Position numbers and translations under genes: made by a program. Below are positions 20,665 through 30,938 of a DNA stretch of 64,000 bases, piece after piece; positions within the stretch are counted from its first letter, which is position 1; each line of letters begins with the position of its first letter. Origin of the DNA: Symbiodinium natans (lineage: Eukaryota > Sar > Dinophyceae > Suessiales > Symbiodiniaceae); NCBI GenBank assembly GCA_905221605.1, contig CAJNDS010000624.1, forward strand, positions 739,001-803,000, read 5' to 3'. The notes beneath the pieces are model-generated. The model saw nothing but the letters and a program-made list of their open reading frames with translations, did not search any database and had not been told where the DNA came from.

Positions 20665-21377
20665 GATGAAGTTGAGGTTTGTGGGTTCCGGAGCGCAGTC
20701 ATACCCTATTTGGCACAAGATCCTAACTTACACGGAGGCCCAAGCCGAGATCCTGAGCGCGACAAAGGAATTGGCGAGTCTCCAGCGCCTTGGATGAGGG
20801 CTGCCGGTGTGGTTAGGGTACTGTAGCAGCACCAACCTTTCCTCTGGTTAGGGGTTGTCTGAGGTTCCAAACAGTTGAGATATTTGAGGAGAAGCAGGGT
20901 CTTGAATGTTGAGAATCTGTTGCTAGAATACATGCCAGGGTTGAGGTGGGGAGGCACACCATGGGACACTGGCAAGCATACCACACCGGCTTTGAAACCC
21001 GTATGCCCCCCCCACGAAACCCGCGAGGAGCTGCATGGCTCTGTGTCCTGGGCATTCGTTTGTCGTGACTTTGTCAACCTCTTAGTCTTGCGGCCCATGA
21101 AGTTCTCAGGGACAACATGGCCCTTGAAGAGAAGCAGTGGGCCTCGGAGCGAGTGGACCTTTGGGCATCTTGGCATGCGATTGATGCACGGGTCCCGGTT
21201 CTTTGATTGCTCAAGTTCCCACGTAGTGCTAGGGTTTCTGGGGAGGTACAGGCGTTAGTACAGGCAAGACCATCATTTTAAGCGTAGGGAGAGGTTTCCT
21301 GCAAGGATCGCCTCCAGCACTTGCGGGTGATGCTGACGGAGAGCAAGGCGAAGCGTCAGGATGGATCGCCGTCTTGA
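20665..21377 (+). CDS. Coiled-coil protein, multi-exon
   Basis: Exon 1 (20665 to about 20797) follows ctttgcag and begins with ATG at 20666: MKLRFVGSGAQSYPIW, then HKILTYTEAQAEILSATKE, LASLQRL. A short exon at about 20877 follows ttccaaacag (VEIFEEKQGLE). The next (21086-21206) follows caacctcttag: LAAHEVLRDNMALEEKQWA, SERVDLWASWHAID. The last (about 21294-21377) is DRLQHLRVMLTESKAKRQ. The heptad-like Leu/Ala spacing and Glu/Lys richness predict a coiled coil. Donors are not clear, so boundaries are approximate. Not identifiable as a named family. Confidence 0.5.
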
Positions 21378-21652
21378 CATGTCTCGCGTTGACTGCGAGT
21401 TGGTTCATATTTGAATTAGGAGTTTGGCTAAGTCTCGAAGAGGATGAATTTGGATCCCTGCAATTTGGGCATGAGAGGCAGTGGAAGGGCTTGTGCAGGC
21501 CGGCAGAAAGTCACTTATGTCAGACAACAGCCCAGAGCAGATTTGCCCACATGATGCTGATATATGCTGCTTGAAGGTGCTTCATATTAAGCCGTGCGTT
21601 GGGTGCTTTGCAGGTTCAGGTGCTTCAAATCACGTGCTCTAAGGGCTTGGGT

Positions 21653-22053
21653 TTGTGTGTTGTGTGTTGTGTGTTGTGTGTTGTGTGTTGTGTGTTGTGT
21701 GTTGTGTGTTGTGTGTTGTGTGTTGTGTGTTGTGTGTTGTGTGTTGTGTGTTGTGTGTTGTGTGTTGTGTGTTGTGTGTGTTTTGTGTGTGTGTTTTGTG
21801 TGTGTGTGGGTGTTGTGTGTGTTGTGTGTGTTGTGTGTGTTGTGTGTGTTGTGTGTGTTGTGTGTGTTGTGTGTGTTGTGTGTGTTGTGTGTGTTGTGTG
21901 TGTTGTGCGTGTTGTGCGTGTTGTGTGTGTTGTGTGTGTTGTGTGTGTTGTGTGTGTGTGTGTGTTGTGTGTGTGTGTGTTGTGTGTGTGTGTGTGTGTT
22001 GTGTGTTTTGTGTGTGTTGTGTGTGTTGTGTGTGTGTTGTGTGTGTGTGTGTT
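21653..22053. repeat. TG-rich minisatellite, 7-bp then 9-bp units
   Basis: About 17 units of TGTGTTG (to about 21776), a short transition with TTTTG, then about 18 units of TTGTGTGTG with two GCG variants, ending in irregular TG. Because 9 is a multiple of 3, all frames stay open, giving spurious Cys/Val and His/Thr/Asn ORFs up to 297 codons. Confidence 0.95.
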
Positions 22054-22525
22054 TTTGCTGGGGGAGGCTCAAGCCACCTCTCAACACCCAAAACAGCGTG
22101 ATCAAACAACTCAAACAAATAAAACATCTCCAGTAAAACTAAAGCCACTGTACATCTTGAAGGTTGACTTCTGCGGGTGTTGCTGTTGCAGGTTTCCCCA
22201 CTGCAAGACACGTAGTTGTTCAAAGAAAATGGACAGCAGATGTGACCAGAGTGGTCGGGAGGGAGCGATATGGGCTTTCGGTGGTTCGTGCAGTTTGTTT
22301 CTTAGAGATTTTTGGCAAGGGGGGCAAGTGATCTGTGTCGTTCTCGTTGTCCTTCTCGTTGGTGTTGTTATTGTTGTTGTTGGTCGCTGTTGTGGTCATT
22401 CGTTTGTTTCTTTCTTGTGGTTTTTGTCGGTGCTATGGTTTTATTGGTGTTGCTGGTGTGTTTGCCGTTTGCTCTTCTTGTCCTTACTCTGAGATGCCCT
22501 TTTTTGCAGCTGTTTCCTCTCGTTT

Positions 22526-22879
22526 TTGTTGTCGTTGTTGCCGATGTCTTATGTGCCTCTCTTAGGGCTCAAGCTTCTGGTAAGCGTGAGAATGAGAAAT
22601 TGCTGTGTTTTAGTGGTGGAGCCTTTCGGCCTTTGGTTGGAGGAGACATCATGCGGAGCCATCAAATGTTCCACGGCTTCGCACCCGAGCCGAAATCGCC
22701 ATCGGGCCCCCCTCCGCCCCTTCCCCCAGGAGCTGCACGATCAACGGCTGCTTTTGGCGCCCTGGCAGTCTGTTCTGCAAGCGATATTCGTTGCAAAGCT
22801 TCGCCTTATTGGCTTGGAGAGTGATGTTCATACTCTGTTTGTTCTTGGGCTCTTATGGAGTACTTGGGCTAGCGTGTGA
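22526..22879 (+). CDS. Hypothetical exon, hydrophobic C-terminus
   Basis: The protein-like part starts at about 22610: EPFGLWLEETSCGAIKCST, then LRPFPQELHDQRLLLAPWQ, SVLQAIFVAKLRLIGLESD and VHTLFVLGLLWS. The upstream 22330-22560 is GTT-rich low complexity, so open hydrophobic frames there are not trusted. A second + frame (22791-23081) continues over the 39-bp repeat at 22963. No family. Confidence 0.4.
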   Translation: MLSLLPMSYVPLLGLKLLVSVRMRNCCVLVVEPFGLWLEETSCGAIKCSTASHPSRNRHRAPLRPFPQELHDQRLLLAPWQSVLQAIFVAKLRLIGLESDVHTLFVLGLLWSTWASV

Positions 22880-22962
22880 CCTCTGTAGCTGGTGGGAGTC
22901 TCATCCGGGATCTCTCGCGCGCCCTGCCCACTTCAAAGCTTCAGTCCTCGTGTCCGAATGTT

Positions 22963-23041
22963 ATCGAATGTTTATGTTGAACAACTTCCTGTGTTTGTGT
23001 GATCGAATGTTTATGTTGAACAACTTCTTGTGCTTTTGTGC
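22963..23041 (+). repeat. 39-bp direct repeat x2, frame-preserving
   Basis: tcgaatgtttatgttgaaca...tgtg occurs at 22963-23001 and 23002-23041, differing at a few positions. A 39-bp unit equals 13 codons; in the + frame 22791-23081 it reads RMFMLNNFLC twice. Whether it is coding is unknown. Confidence 0.85.
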
Positions 23042-23677
23042 AGCTGAGGAGGCGAGAAAGGACCGGTGCACGCGGCAGTGACAGGGGTAGGAATAAAGTG
23101 TTCTAGTAGCTGCCAAATCTACGATTAAGGGCTTGTGCGTTGCTTGAACTTGACATGAGAGCAGTTCCTCGAGGCGGAAGCAACTTGTGCCAAGCTTGTG
23201 GCTGCACATCTTCAGAACAAGCATGTAAGTAAGCCCCCAAATCTGCACAACTATCACGCATGAAGCCTTCTCGGCTCTCAGCACAGGGTTTGAAACGGCT
23301 TCCTGCCTGTGCTGTCTCTTCCATTGTCCAGGTCCAGGTAGAGCCGGGGATTTTTTGTTGGGTGCCATTCTAGATTGAGAGTGCAGTTCTCCTTCGCCCG
23401 CGGCGACGCATCCAGCGACGCCCTGGCCAGCACCTCAAACGCTCGAAAACATGTTGCTGCTCGGCTCGAATTCAGTACTTCTCAGTACTTCTCTCAGGGC
23501 TGCTTTCAGTAGCTTGGGGCATCGGCTCAAGCTCCACTCTGATGGCAAAGTTCTGGAGAAGTAGGAAAGGTCTGCACAACAATGTCCGCCCGCTACAAAA
23601 ACAGGTTCCTCGCCGGATGTTGTGTCCATGCCACGTTATCAATGTAGACTATCTCTGCCCACGTGCTCCTGTGACAG
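23042..23677. other. No supported gene
   Basis: Minus frames at 22961-23368 and 23103-23324 overlap the repeat and lack protein-like composition. A duplicated word, cagtacttctc, occurs at 23473-23493. Confidence 0.4.
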
Positions 23678-23881
23678 ATGATAGATGATGATTTTTACAA
23701 TCTCGGAAATGAGATTCTTGATGAATACGCTGTGGAAGCGGCACGAGCACGGCTCCATGACGACGGAGCATTGAGCAGGGTTCCCATCACAGGGGGCCCC
23801 TTGGTCCTGCCGTCCCGTGGTGTTTTTCTCCTTTATTCTCCTGGTGTCGCGGTCGACTGGCCAGCACACAATCAAGAGTGA
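23678..23881 (+). CDS. Hypothetical small exon
   Basis: Starts MIDDDFYNLGNEILDEYAV and continues EAARARLHDDGALSR; the first 34 codons are strongly protein-like, helical and acidic, the rest less so. A donor may lie at GGG|TTCCC or beyond. No family. Confidence 0.35.
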   Translation: MIDDDFYNLGNEILDEYAVEAARARLHDDGALSRVPITGGPLVLPSRGVFLLYSPGVAVDWPAHNQE

Positions 23882-24133
23882 GCTGCTACAAAGAACATGA
23901 ATCTGTTCCAAACGTGCCATCAATGACATTCCTTCAAAACCACTATGAATCCTTTCCGAACCCATCTTGCAAGCATTTTTTGAGCTGTGCCAACTTGCTA
24001 CAAAGGTGGCGTTTCTCAAAACCCATCTGAATCCTTTCCACACCCTCCCCCTCCTCCACCACCCCTCTGCTCTTCCGAGAATATCGGACCGTGAATAGGT
24101 GATTCCTTCAAAACCATGTGAGTCCTTCGACGA

Positions 24134-24448
24134 GTGAGAGGAGGTGCCAACTTAGATAAGGGGGAGTCGGCCCGTTGGTCGGATGTCGGACCCAACTTCC
24201 AGGTTCTGCTGCTGCGCAGCGGCTGCTTCTCTCAGATTGGGGGCCGTTCTATTCTAGCTCGGGGTGGCAGACTGAAAAGTCAGGTTGCGCGGGCTCACCT
24301 GCTTAAAGTTAAGGAGACATTTGTTGCAAAGACGTACATGCTTCACAAAATGGGGTGTGGCCTGGGAACGGACCCTGAAATTCTGAGCCCAGTAAGGAAG
24401 ATGGAGACGGCAGCAAGATATCGGAGGAGCCGTTCAAGGCTATGGTGA
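24134..24448 (+). CDS. Hypothetical exon
   Basis: 104 codons reading ANLDKGESARWSDVGPNF, QVLLLRSGCFSQIGGRS, then AHLLKVKETFVAKTYMLHK and LGTDPEILSPVRKMETAA. Protein-like throughout. A minus frame (24309-24821) overlaps the 3' part. No domain. It could be an upstream exon of PDZ gene A. Confidence 0.4.
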   Translation: MRGGANLDKGESARWSDVGPNFQVLLLRSGCFSQIGGRSILARGGRLKSQVARAHLLKVKETFVAKTYMLHKMGCGLGTDPEILSPVRKMETAARYRRSRSRLW

Positions 24449-24473
24449 AGACCCTCGGCTGATAGAGCACTCC

Positions 24474-24695
24474 GTGGCTAGTGTTGGGTTCCGTGTCACG
24501 TGCACACCAGAACTTCGAACCGCATATGGGATTCTGCACGCAACAGATGCCTGCTGCTTTGGTACTGCAAATTCGGCGCAGAGGACGGCGCCAGCGATGA
24601 TGGAGCCAGATTCCATCCCGGATACCTTCACGATCCAGGCAACATGCAGTGATCATTTGAGGGTGCACTGGACCCCGAACCTTGAAGATCCTTGA
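24474..24695 (+). CDS. Hypothetical exon, weak
   Basis: Reads GFRVTCTPELRTAYGILH, TANSAQRTAPAMMEPDS, IPDTFTIQATCSDHLRVHW. Plausible beta-rich protein, but the antisense frame is also long. The + strand is favoured because the flanking exons are on +. Confidence 0.3.
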   Translation: MASVGFRVTCTPELRTAYGILHATDACCFGTANSAQRTAPAMMEPDSIPDTFTIQATCSDHLRVHWTPNLEDP

Positions 24696-25123
24696 AGCCC
24701 GAGAAGCCCCAAGCCATTCGTATCTTGCATACTTTGCACTTCGTAGAATTGCCAGCTCTCGTCTGTTTAGGCACGCCTTAGGCATTTCGGGGGAATGCAG
24801 GAAATAGGGTCTGGGAATCATGTTGACTGAGGTGAGCCCAGACGATGGGAAGCATGGGCTACAGGCCGGAAAAGGGGGGGGGAAGGGGGAGGGTTTCGTG
24901 TTGAGGGAATTGACTGGTGCGTCTATGTGGCCCTCAAGACGAATCTGCGCTTTGTGGGGTGCGCAGTTTAGGACAGCCTCCGCCCAGGAACAGCTTCCTT
25001 ATACGGACGTTGGAACAGAGGGTTCCTTATATGCCGGATCTATGGCTCAGCAGCCAAGGAGGTAGCCAAGAATTTCACTGGCAAAAGTGTGGCAATTACA
25101 TGTTGGGGCAGGGCCTGCGCCAG

Positions 25124-27961
25124 GTGGACGCCACAAATCCCGTGTGTCCTGTCATCAAGGACCACGTCGTTGTTGGAGGAGTTAGGCCACAGCAGGTTGT
25201 CCGCAGAAAGTCGGACTTGCGGTTTGCCGGCTTGCCTTTCTGTCAACGCCAAGGTTCCGATGGCATCGCAACCCGAAACCAACCGCAGCCCTGGAGTGTT
25301 GAATCAGTTACCTACGCAGGACGTGGCAGCGGGTGGCGCAGTGGACAAGTGGAACCAGCGCAACCCCGAGCGCCGCGTAAAAAGGCCCCTTGACCCAAGC
25401 ACCAGCAACAGTCATGTCTTCTGTACCCATGGGCTTTAAGTCAATTCGGAGCCACCAGTTGGTTTCAATCATGGGTGGGACAGTTTCACGGAGTTCAATC
25501 AGGCTGGCCTGGGGATTGCTGAAGCCTGTCTGTGCCACCTCCAGAAACCACCTGCCCAGAAACCAAAGCTCACACAACAAGGCTTGATCGCGTGGTCGAG
25601 GTGAACGGCATCACTGGTCCATCGATTGACATCGCCAAGGCCACCGCCATGACAAGCAGCGGCGTAGGATAGAAGCATAAGCTCGCATCGGCGGGACGCC
25701 AGAATACTTCTCCAGGCCATCTGCTGGGTTGAGCACAGTTTCGTCCGTTATCGTCGGCTTCCATGCCTTGTGCAGATTCCAAACCGGCTGGTGACAGCAG
25801 GACCCCTCCGACATGATCTGTTCGAGGTAAGGGAGAGACAAGCCTTCAAGAGAAGGCAAGAACCAGGCACACGCCAGAGGCACAAGAGCTTCAGGCCCCT
25901 GGAGGTCCCCGGCGCCTCAGGTAGTCTTAAGTCTTACAGTGTCTGAGTTTTTGCCAACTAGAGCTGTTCCTGGCGGACCTTACTTTTCGCTGGATAGGCC
26001 TTGGACCTTACCGAGACGCTGAGCATTGTGGTCCAACGCCCCGAAGAGAGGTCTGGCCGCTGAAGGGTCTTCGCCACTTCAAATCGAAGTAGGAGCGAAG
26101 GAGTTGGAAGGAGCTGAGGGGAGCTGAGGGGCCGAAAGATTCTTGACGTGTGATACGTGTGCCAGCTGCAGGGGCACCCTGAAGGGGCACCCTGAAGGGT
26201 CTTCAAAAGTCGAAGCCGCGAAGCCCCCCCCCCCCCCCCAACGGTTTCTCAACCAACTGCAGAGGCACCTGAAGCTCCAGCGCCCGGGAGAGATCGGCAT
26301 GGTCTTGAATTACAAGAAGGCTCCGCCACTCCTCTATCAGTCGTTGCATGTCAGTGAGCCCGACTGCCCCACTCTCTCCAAAAACGTCTCCAGATTGGGT
26401 CGGCCGCACCGTGGATTTCCAAGATTACCCCCGGCCTCTTCGAGTGAAATCAGAAGGGCCATCTGTCGATAGCCCGGCGGATGGAGGGACTGGAAGCTAG
26501 CAAAGATATGCAAAGATGGGCCTGGGGTTGCAGGCGTCATCGCATCATCTTGAAATGTTAGTGCTGGTGAAAGATTCAGCAATAAGCCGAGTTGAAGCAC
26601 TTGAAGCCATTTCGCAAAACGTGCTTTGGAGATCGTCGTAGGGAACTTCCCTTCTGGGCTGCAGCCAAGGACTGCTGACGAAGTGGAACCAAGACGTGCC
26701 AGAGCAGGCAGTGGCATGTGAAGAACCGTGAATGGCCCACCTCAAACCGAGATGGCAATGCAGCAAACCAACCCAACAGCCTCAACGACATAAACGAAAA
26801 CCCCGTCAGCATGCGAGCTCTCGTCCTCGCTTCCTTGCGATTCATTGCATCTTGCGGCGCAAAAAGTTTTCCCGGCGCAGCACTGTTCACCCCGTTGGCC
26901 CAAGTCCAAAGACAAGTTTCACAGAAAACTTGAACGATCCCACCGCCTCATGCACAGGCCGTGCAGCTTCATGACCGCATCGTGGCTGTGAACGGAGCAA
27001 TGGGAAGGCCTGACGAGATGCTGCAGCCTGGCAAAGAAGGGAATTGAGGTGTAGGACTTGGACTCTTGGAGCTTGAACCATCTGAATCATCTAGAGTCAA
27101 GAGGGGGCTTAGTCCTGGGGCCTAGGATTCACCTCGCTGACTACTTGGGTTGAACGGCCCCACCGTGTCCTTCAAACAAGCAGATGCACAACCACTAAAT
27201 GCATGTCATCCTCAAGACCGTGGTCGAACAGCTAGCTAAGGTTGAAGATGCGCCCTGGCTGTTTCTGCATGCAGTGTCTCAGGGGTCTGCTTTGTGACAT
27301 TTTGGCTTTGGCCCGGAAGCTACATTCTGCAGCACTTCCGCATTTTAGGAAGTGCGGTCCTCAGCATGTTTTCAGCAGGGGCTCCAGACTGACACTAGTC
27401 AGTCACTCGGCCTTTATTCCTCAGCCCTAAGCCTGACCTCAAGGCCCAAGGCCGGCCTTCCGTTCGGGCACAACAGGGCTCCACAAAAGCGAAGAGCACC
27501 TTCTCAACAAAGCCTCTTCACCACCCGTTTGGACGTGTCTGGTAACAAGTTGGGATCCTGTATTTGCCGTTTACCCCCCCCACCCCCCCAGGCTGGGCTC
27601 CTCATGACCTTACCAAAGCAGGGCAATGGCAGCATTCAAGCACCACCCACCCCCCCCCCCCCCAACCCCCCCTCCCCAACCCCCCCCCCCCCCCAACCCC
27701 CCCCCCCAAACCCCCAACCCCCCCCCCCCCCCCCAACCCCCCAACCCCCCCCCCACCCAACCCCCCCTCCCCAACCCCCCCCCCCCAAACCACCCCCCCC
27801 AACCCCCCCCCCCCAAAAAAAAGAACAAACAAATAAAAACAAAAAAACAAAAGTGAGAGAATCCACCTCTGCCTCGACTCTCGGAGCCGCCCTACCGGCC
27901 CAGGAAGGAGTGCACCACTTTGTTGGAGCTGTCGATCTTGCACTACGCAGTTGAAGAGTGA
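25124..27961 (+). CDS. Multi-PDZ-domain protein, gene A of a tandem pair
   Basis: Exons were found by frame reading and by comparison with gene B. (1) about 25124-25185 after cgccag: VDATNPVCPVIKD. (2) 25260-25376, or an internal ATG exon: TQDVAAGGAVDKWNQRNPE, donor GTAAAA. (3) 25582-25663: LDRVVEVNGITGPSIDIAK, the PDZ beta-D/beta-E signature, donor GTAGGA. (4) 25998-26050 after ctggatag: ALDLTETLSIVVQRPEE, the PDZ last strand, ending at GAGAG|GT. (5) 26263 to about 26330: LQRPGEIGMVLNYKKAP, a second PDZ beta-B. (6) 26958 to about 27018 after atgcacag: AVQLHDRIVAVNGAMG, second PDZ beta-D. (7) about 27886-27961: PYRPRKECTTLLELSILHY with AVEE and stop. PDZ domains bind C-terminal peptides and act in scaffolds; the partners here are unknown. 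The last strand of the second PDZ was not found. Exon order is seen; the full gene extent is inferred. Confidence 0.6.
26224..26239. repeat. C16 homopolymer run inside PDZ gene A intron
   Basis: A run of about 16 C immediately upstream of exon 5 of gene A. Directly upstream, 26107-26190 has small tandem repeats (gagctgagggg x2, ggggcaccctgaa x2). Confidence 0.85.
27572..27818. repeat. C-rich tract, (C7-14 AA)n
   Basis: Runs of 5-14 C separated by AA or T from about 27640 to 27818, with a smaller C block at 27572-27590, followed by an A-rich end. It lies in the inferred last intron of PDZ gene A. Pro-rich (+) and Gly-rich (-) ORFs across it are artefacts. The minus strand could form G-quadruplexes and the plus strand i-motifs. 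Confidence 0.9.
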
Positions 27962-28213
27962 CGAAAACACCCCACGCGCGCGCCTGGTGTACAAGCGGGT
28001 GTGTCTCGATGTTGTGAGCGATGTAGTCTGTTGGGTCTTCTCGAGATCATGTTGAGACTTTGGCAAGGTTTCGAGACATTCCCAGCTGCGGCCGAAAAGG
28101 AACTTTGGTGTGACCTGTCAAGCTCCAAGGCCTGAGCATCACAGACGCTCCCCTTCAATCAATATTTTGAGAAGCCATGCGAGCCAACCCCGGATCCCTG
28201 GACCATTAGGGGA

Positions 28214-28723
28214 ATGCTTGAACCTACGGCTGGAAGTTGTGTTGACTTGCACATAGGCCAGTTTCTGTTGGTCGGCCTGAGGCCTCTAAGCCTATGTGCT
28301 CTTACGCAGTATACATCGCCCTGGAAGGCGTCTGTGAAGCTGCAGCAAGTGCGTTCGGAAGTGCGGGCAAGCCGTTGCAAGTCTCACCGAAGCAGCGAAG
28401 CATCGCTCTGGGACTCTGGGGCCCTGGGAGTGCCTTCGAGGCATCGCCCTGTGGATCCTGTCCGAGTCTGTCGTGATCTGTCGTGGTCTGTCGTGGTCTA
28501 TCGTGGCATCCCTTGCACCATGGCCCCAGACTCCATGGCTAGCCGCGGGCCCGATTTAGTGAGTCACTCCTGGCTCCACATCATGACCCTTTACAGCGGC
28601 GCCCTCCTGAACATGCAAGAAGCCTCACCAAAATTTAGCTGCAGAAGGGCCGCAGTGGGCCCTATTCCTCAGACCTTACTAAGCACCCTTGAATATCAAA
28701 CTCAAGCCGCGAGAAAGGCATGA
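28214..28723 (+). CDS. Hypothetical protein, 169 codons
   Basis: One of the longest non-repetitive frames. It reads GSCVDLHIGQFLLVGLRPL, KASVKLQQVRSEVRASRCK, then VSHSWLHIMTLYSGALLN and AVGPIPQTLLSTLEYQTQ. A 10-bp unit (tgtcgtggtc) is repeated about four times at 28466-28505, inside the frame. No domain recognised; it could be several exons plus read-through introns. Confidence 0.35.
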   Translation: MLEPTAGSCVDLHIGQFLLVGLRPLSLCALTQYTSPWKASVKLQQVRSEVRASRCKSHRSSEASLWDSGALGVPSRHRPVDPVRVCRDLSWSVVVYRGIPCTMAPDSMASRGPDLVSHSWLHIMTLYSGALLNMQEASPKFSCRRAAVGPIPQTLLSTLEYQTQAARKA

Positions 28724-28807
28724 AAGGACTCCTGCACCACCGAGAGGGGGCTCTGATGAAGCCACGCCTCCCCAATTCTGACCTGGGCAGAGCCCATGAG
28801 GGTTTCG

Positions 28808-28840
28808 GGCTTGGGCTTTAAGGCTTTAAGGCTTTAAGGC
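28808..28840. repeat. Short tandem repeat gctttaag x3
   Basis: gggctttaaggctttaaggc, a 9-bp unit about three times. It marks the start of a stretch (28.8-29.7 kb) without a supported gene, apart from the dispersed element copy. Confidence 0.7.
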
Positions 28841-28974
28841 CTTACAGTACATTGTGCCGCCAGTTTGTTCTGCAAGGGCTGTGTTGCAAGATGGTTGCAT
28901 TCAATTCTGTTGTTGTTTGTTCCCCACCCTCGGTGTTAAGTCAACCCTGCTCCTCGGTCTCCTGGGCTTGATAG

Positions 28975-29120
28975 AGAGGGCCCAACAAAGAATCCTGCGG
29001 AACCCTGCGGAGCCGCTCGAGCCCTTGCAGTACCCACCTCCCGAGAAGCCTGCAAGAGTCTCGCCGAGTATTCCCTGGAGTGCCAACCTCAGAAGAACTT
29101 CCGCGGAGAGCGAAGTATCC
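28975..29120 (+). repeat. Dispersed element X, copy 5 (degenerate, core only)
   Basis: Contains caaagaatcctgcggaacc, cagtacccacctcccgag and ttccctggagtgccaacctc, the same degenerate core as copies 1-3. Termini with TTAGATTTT or the C-tract were not found. Confidence 0.5.
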
Positions 29121-29748
29121 TTGATTGCTTGTCCGAAATGGGTAGGATGGCTCCCACATCTGCTAGCTCTAGGGTGGCGATGATCGAAGTATGTTTTGTT
29201 TCGTGTATTTGTTTTCCCGGCTTGGCTGCTTGTGAGTTTAGGTCGCCAGGTTCGCTACAAGGGGCTGAGAAGATTTACCTGTACGTGGGTGTGGATTCTC
29301 TACGATCTGCATCTAGGAGCTAGGGTGGTAAGTGCAAGGCCCAGCAGGTCTCAGGGAAGGGGCTTAGGAGATCTCTGCCCTAAGCCATCAGACCGTGTTT
29401 ACACAAGTATGCAAACTTCCACTCGGGTCTCGAAGGGGGAGCTGGCACTTTTTGCCCTTGCTCCTGAAATGTCGGACAACATGGGCGTGCTGTCTCAGAA
29501 CTGGATGCTGTATGGGTTTTAGAGGCCTTCTCTGGCCGTCTCATCAGTGATCAAGATGGCCCAACGCAAAGCCACTGTAAGCTTAGTAAGGGCCTCAGCC
29601 AGACTTTTTAGTTTGAGAATGTTAGCTGCATGCACGCCCGCAGGTCCATCCATAGTTGGGGCTGAGCTTGCGACCAAGAACCTGCATTGCCTTTAGGGCA
29701 TTGTGGGTCTTCTGAGAGGCGTCCTAAGGCGAAAAGGGCAGTTCCTGA

Positions 29749-29976
29749 ATGAGGGCTCCTTTTCAGAAACCGACTACGGAAGTGTCCATGTCGTCGGCGA
29801 GTCTTTGCAATTGGGTTGGCAGCACGTTGCCCGAAACGCTGCGATCGACTAGCCCTGAAAAGCCTCTGCGTAAGCACCCTGGTCCGCTGAACCCTAAGCT
29901 TGCCCGAATCGCACCATCGTGGCTCGAGCGCCTCCTGGGACCTGCAAAAGACACAAGGCTCCTTTGCCCGCAATAG
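29749..29976 (+). CDS. Hypothetical exon
   Basis: After gggctccttttcag at 29766 the frame reads KPTTEVSMSSASLCNWVG, STLPETLRSTSPEKPLRK, HPGPLNPKLARIAPSWLE. Polar, Pro/Ser-rich, convincingly protein-like. The minus frame on the same bases is less so. No family. Confidence 0.45.
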   Translation: MRAPFQKPTTEVSMSSASLCNWVGSTLPETLRSTSPEKPLRKHPGPLNPKLARIAPSWLERLLGPAKDTRLLCPQ

Positions 29977-30216
29977 AGCTGTTGAAGGATTGGTGCATTC
30001 GCGCCACGAGAAGGTGACAAATAAAAAGCTGGCAATCTCAGTCCTAAAGCCCTACAGTATCACATCAGGCAGGCTGTGTTTCCTGGAGATTTAGAAGCCC
30101 ACGCTGATTTCTGCAGCGGTTGTTGGGACTACTGCAAGCAAAGCTTTCAGCCGAAGCCCAGGAGCTGCAGCCTCCTTTCGTCATCTGCCGCTTGGAAAGA
30201 ATAGCAAAGCATAGCC

Positions 30217-30450
30217 ATGGCCACGGCAACATTGAGTTTAGAGGAATTTAGAGAAGAGTTGTTTAACGAGAGCGCTCGAGGAGTCTTTGCAAGTCTTCTG
30301 CAAACGAAAGCTCGTGTTTGGTGCGTCCCTGAGGCTGGCTGTTCAAGACACCCAGCCGGGGGCCTCATCCGAAAATCATTCAGGGGGTCTGTGTTTTTGG
30401 GGTTTGGGTTCCGGGTTGGATTGGGTGTAAGGGTAGATCCTGTTCTCTGA
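30217..30450 (+). CDS. Hypothetical protein or 5' exon
   Basis: A true ATG at 30217 opens MATATLSLEEFREELFNES, ARGVFASLLQTKARVWC, a convincing N-terminus with an acidic helix. The 3' third is Gly/Val/Phe-rich and may be intron. No family recognised. Confidence 0.45.
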   Translation: MATATLSLEEFREELFNESARGVFASLLQTKARVWCVPEAGCSRHPAGGLIRKSFRGSVFLGFGFRVGLGVRVDPVL

Positions 30451-30657
30451 GATATGGGCCCCCGACTTAGACTTGCGGTTGTCTTGGGTCATCTTCGGTC
30501 CTAGGCAGCTGTGTCTTGTCAGAGCCCACAACATGGGCGTGCGCTGCAGTTGGAAGGTGCTTCCCTGAGCCATGTGGTGCTGCTGTGCCGCAGAAGACCA
30601 GGCGGGCGAGGACCGGTGCGGGGTAGTGCATGCGGAGAATCGGCATGTTGTGGAACC

Positions 30658-30680
30658 GTCTCTCTCTCTCTCTCTCTCTG
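30658..30680. repeat. (TC)n microsatellite
   Basis: About eleven TC units. Open minus frames with a Glu/Arg run are shadows of it. Confidence 0.9.
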
Positions 30681-30749
30681 CAATCATGGTTGTTGCCCAT
30701 GGTTCTCTCCTGTGAGTCAAGCCCATGGAGCGACTTGTAACATAGCATC

Positions 30750-30938
30750 GTGACACAGCTGCTCCAAGTGCGAGACACTTTGTACCCAATCGGGTTCAAC
30801 GAAAAAGCCGCAAACTCTCCCTCGCTTCGGCCCGTACCTCACACCAGGATCCTTTGCGTGAGGCGGGTTTGGTCAAGCCGCCATTCAGCATTGGCAGGTG
30901 CTGTTTACTTTTTCCACGACAGGCCCTTGCACAAGTAG
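30750..30938 (+). CDS. Hypothetical small exon
   Basis: Reads TQLLQVRDTLYPIGFNEKA, ANSPSLRPVPHTRILCVRR, ending near SALAGAVYFFHDRPLHK. Protein-like; no domain. Position just before the AT-rich island. Confidence 0.35.
   Translation: MTQLLQVRDTLYPIGFNEKAANSPSLRPVPHTRILCVRRVWSSRHSALAGAVYFFHDRPLHK

Noticed and set aside
21594-22492. ORFs of 148-297 codons rich in Cys/Val or His/Thr/Asn
   Set aside because: They are translations of the TG minisatellite, open in all frames.
27352-28066. Pro-rich (200 codons) and Gly-rich (154 codons) ORFs
   Set aside because: Translations of the C-run array. The real signal there is the short LELSILHYAV exon at the 3' end.
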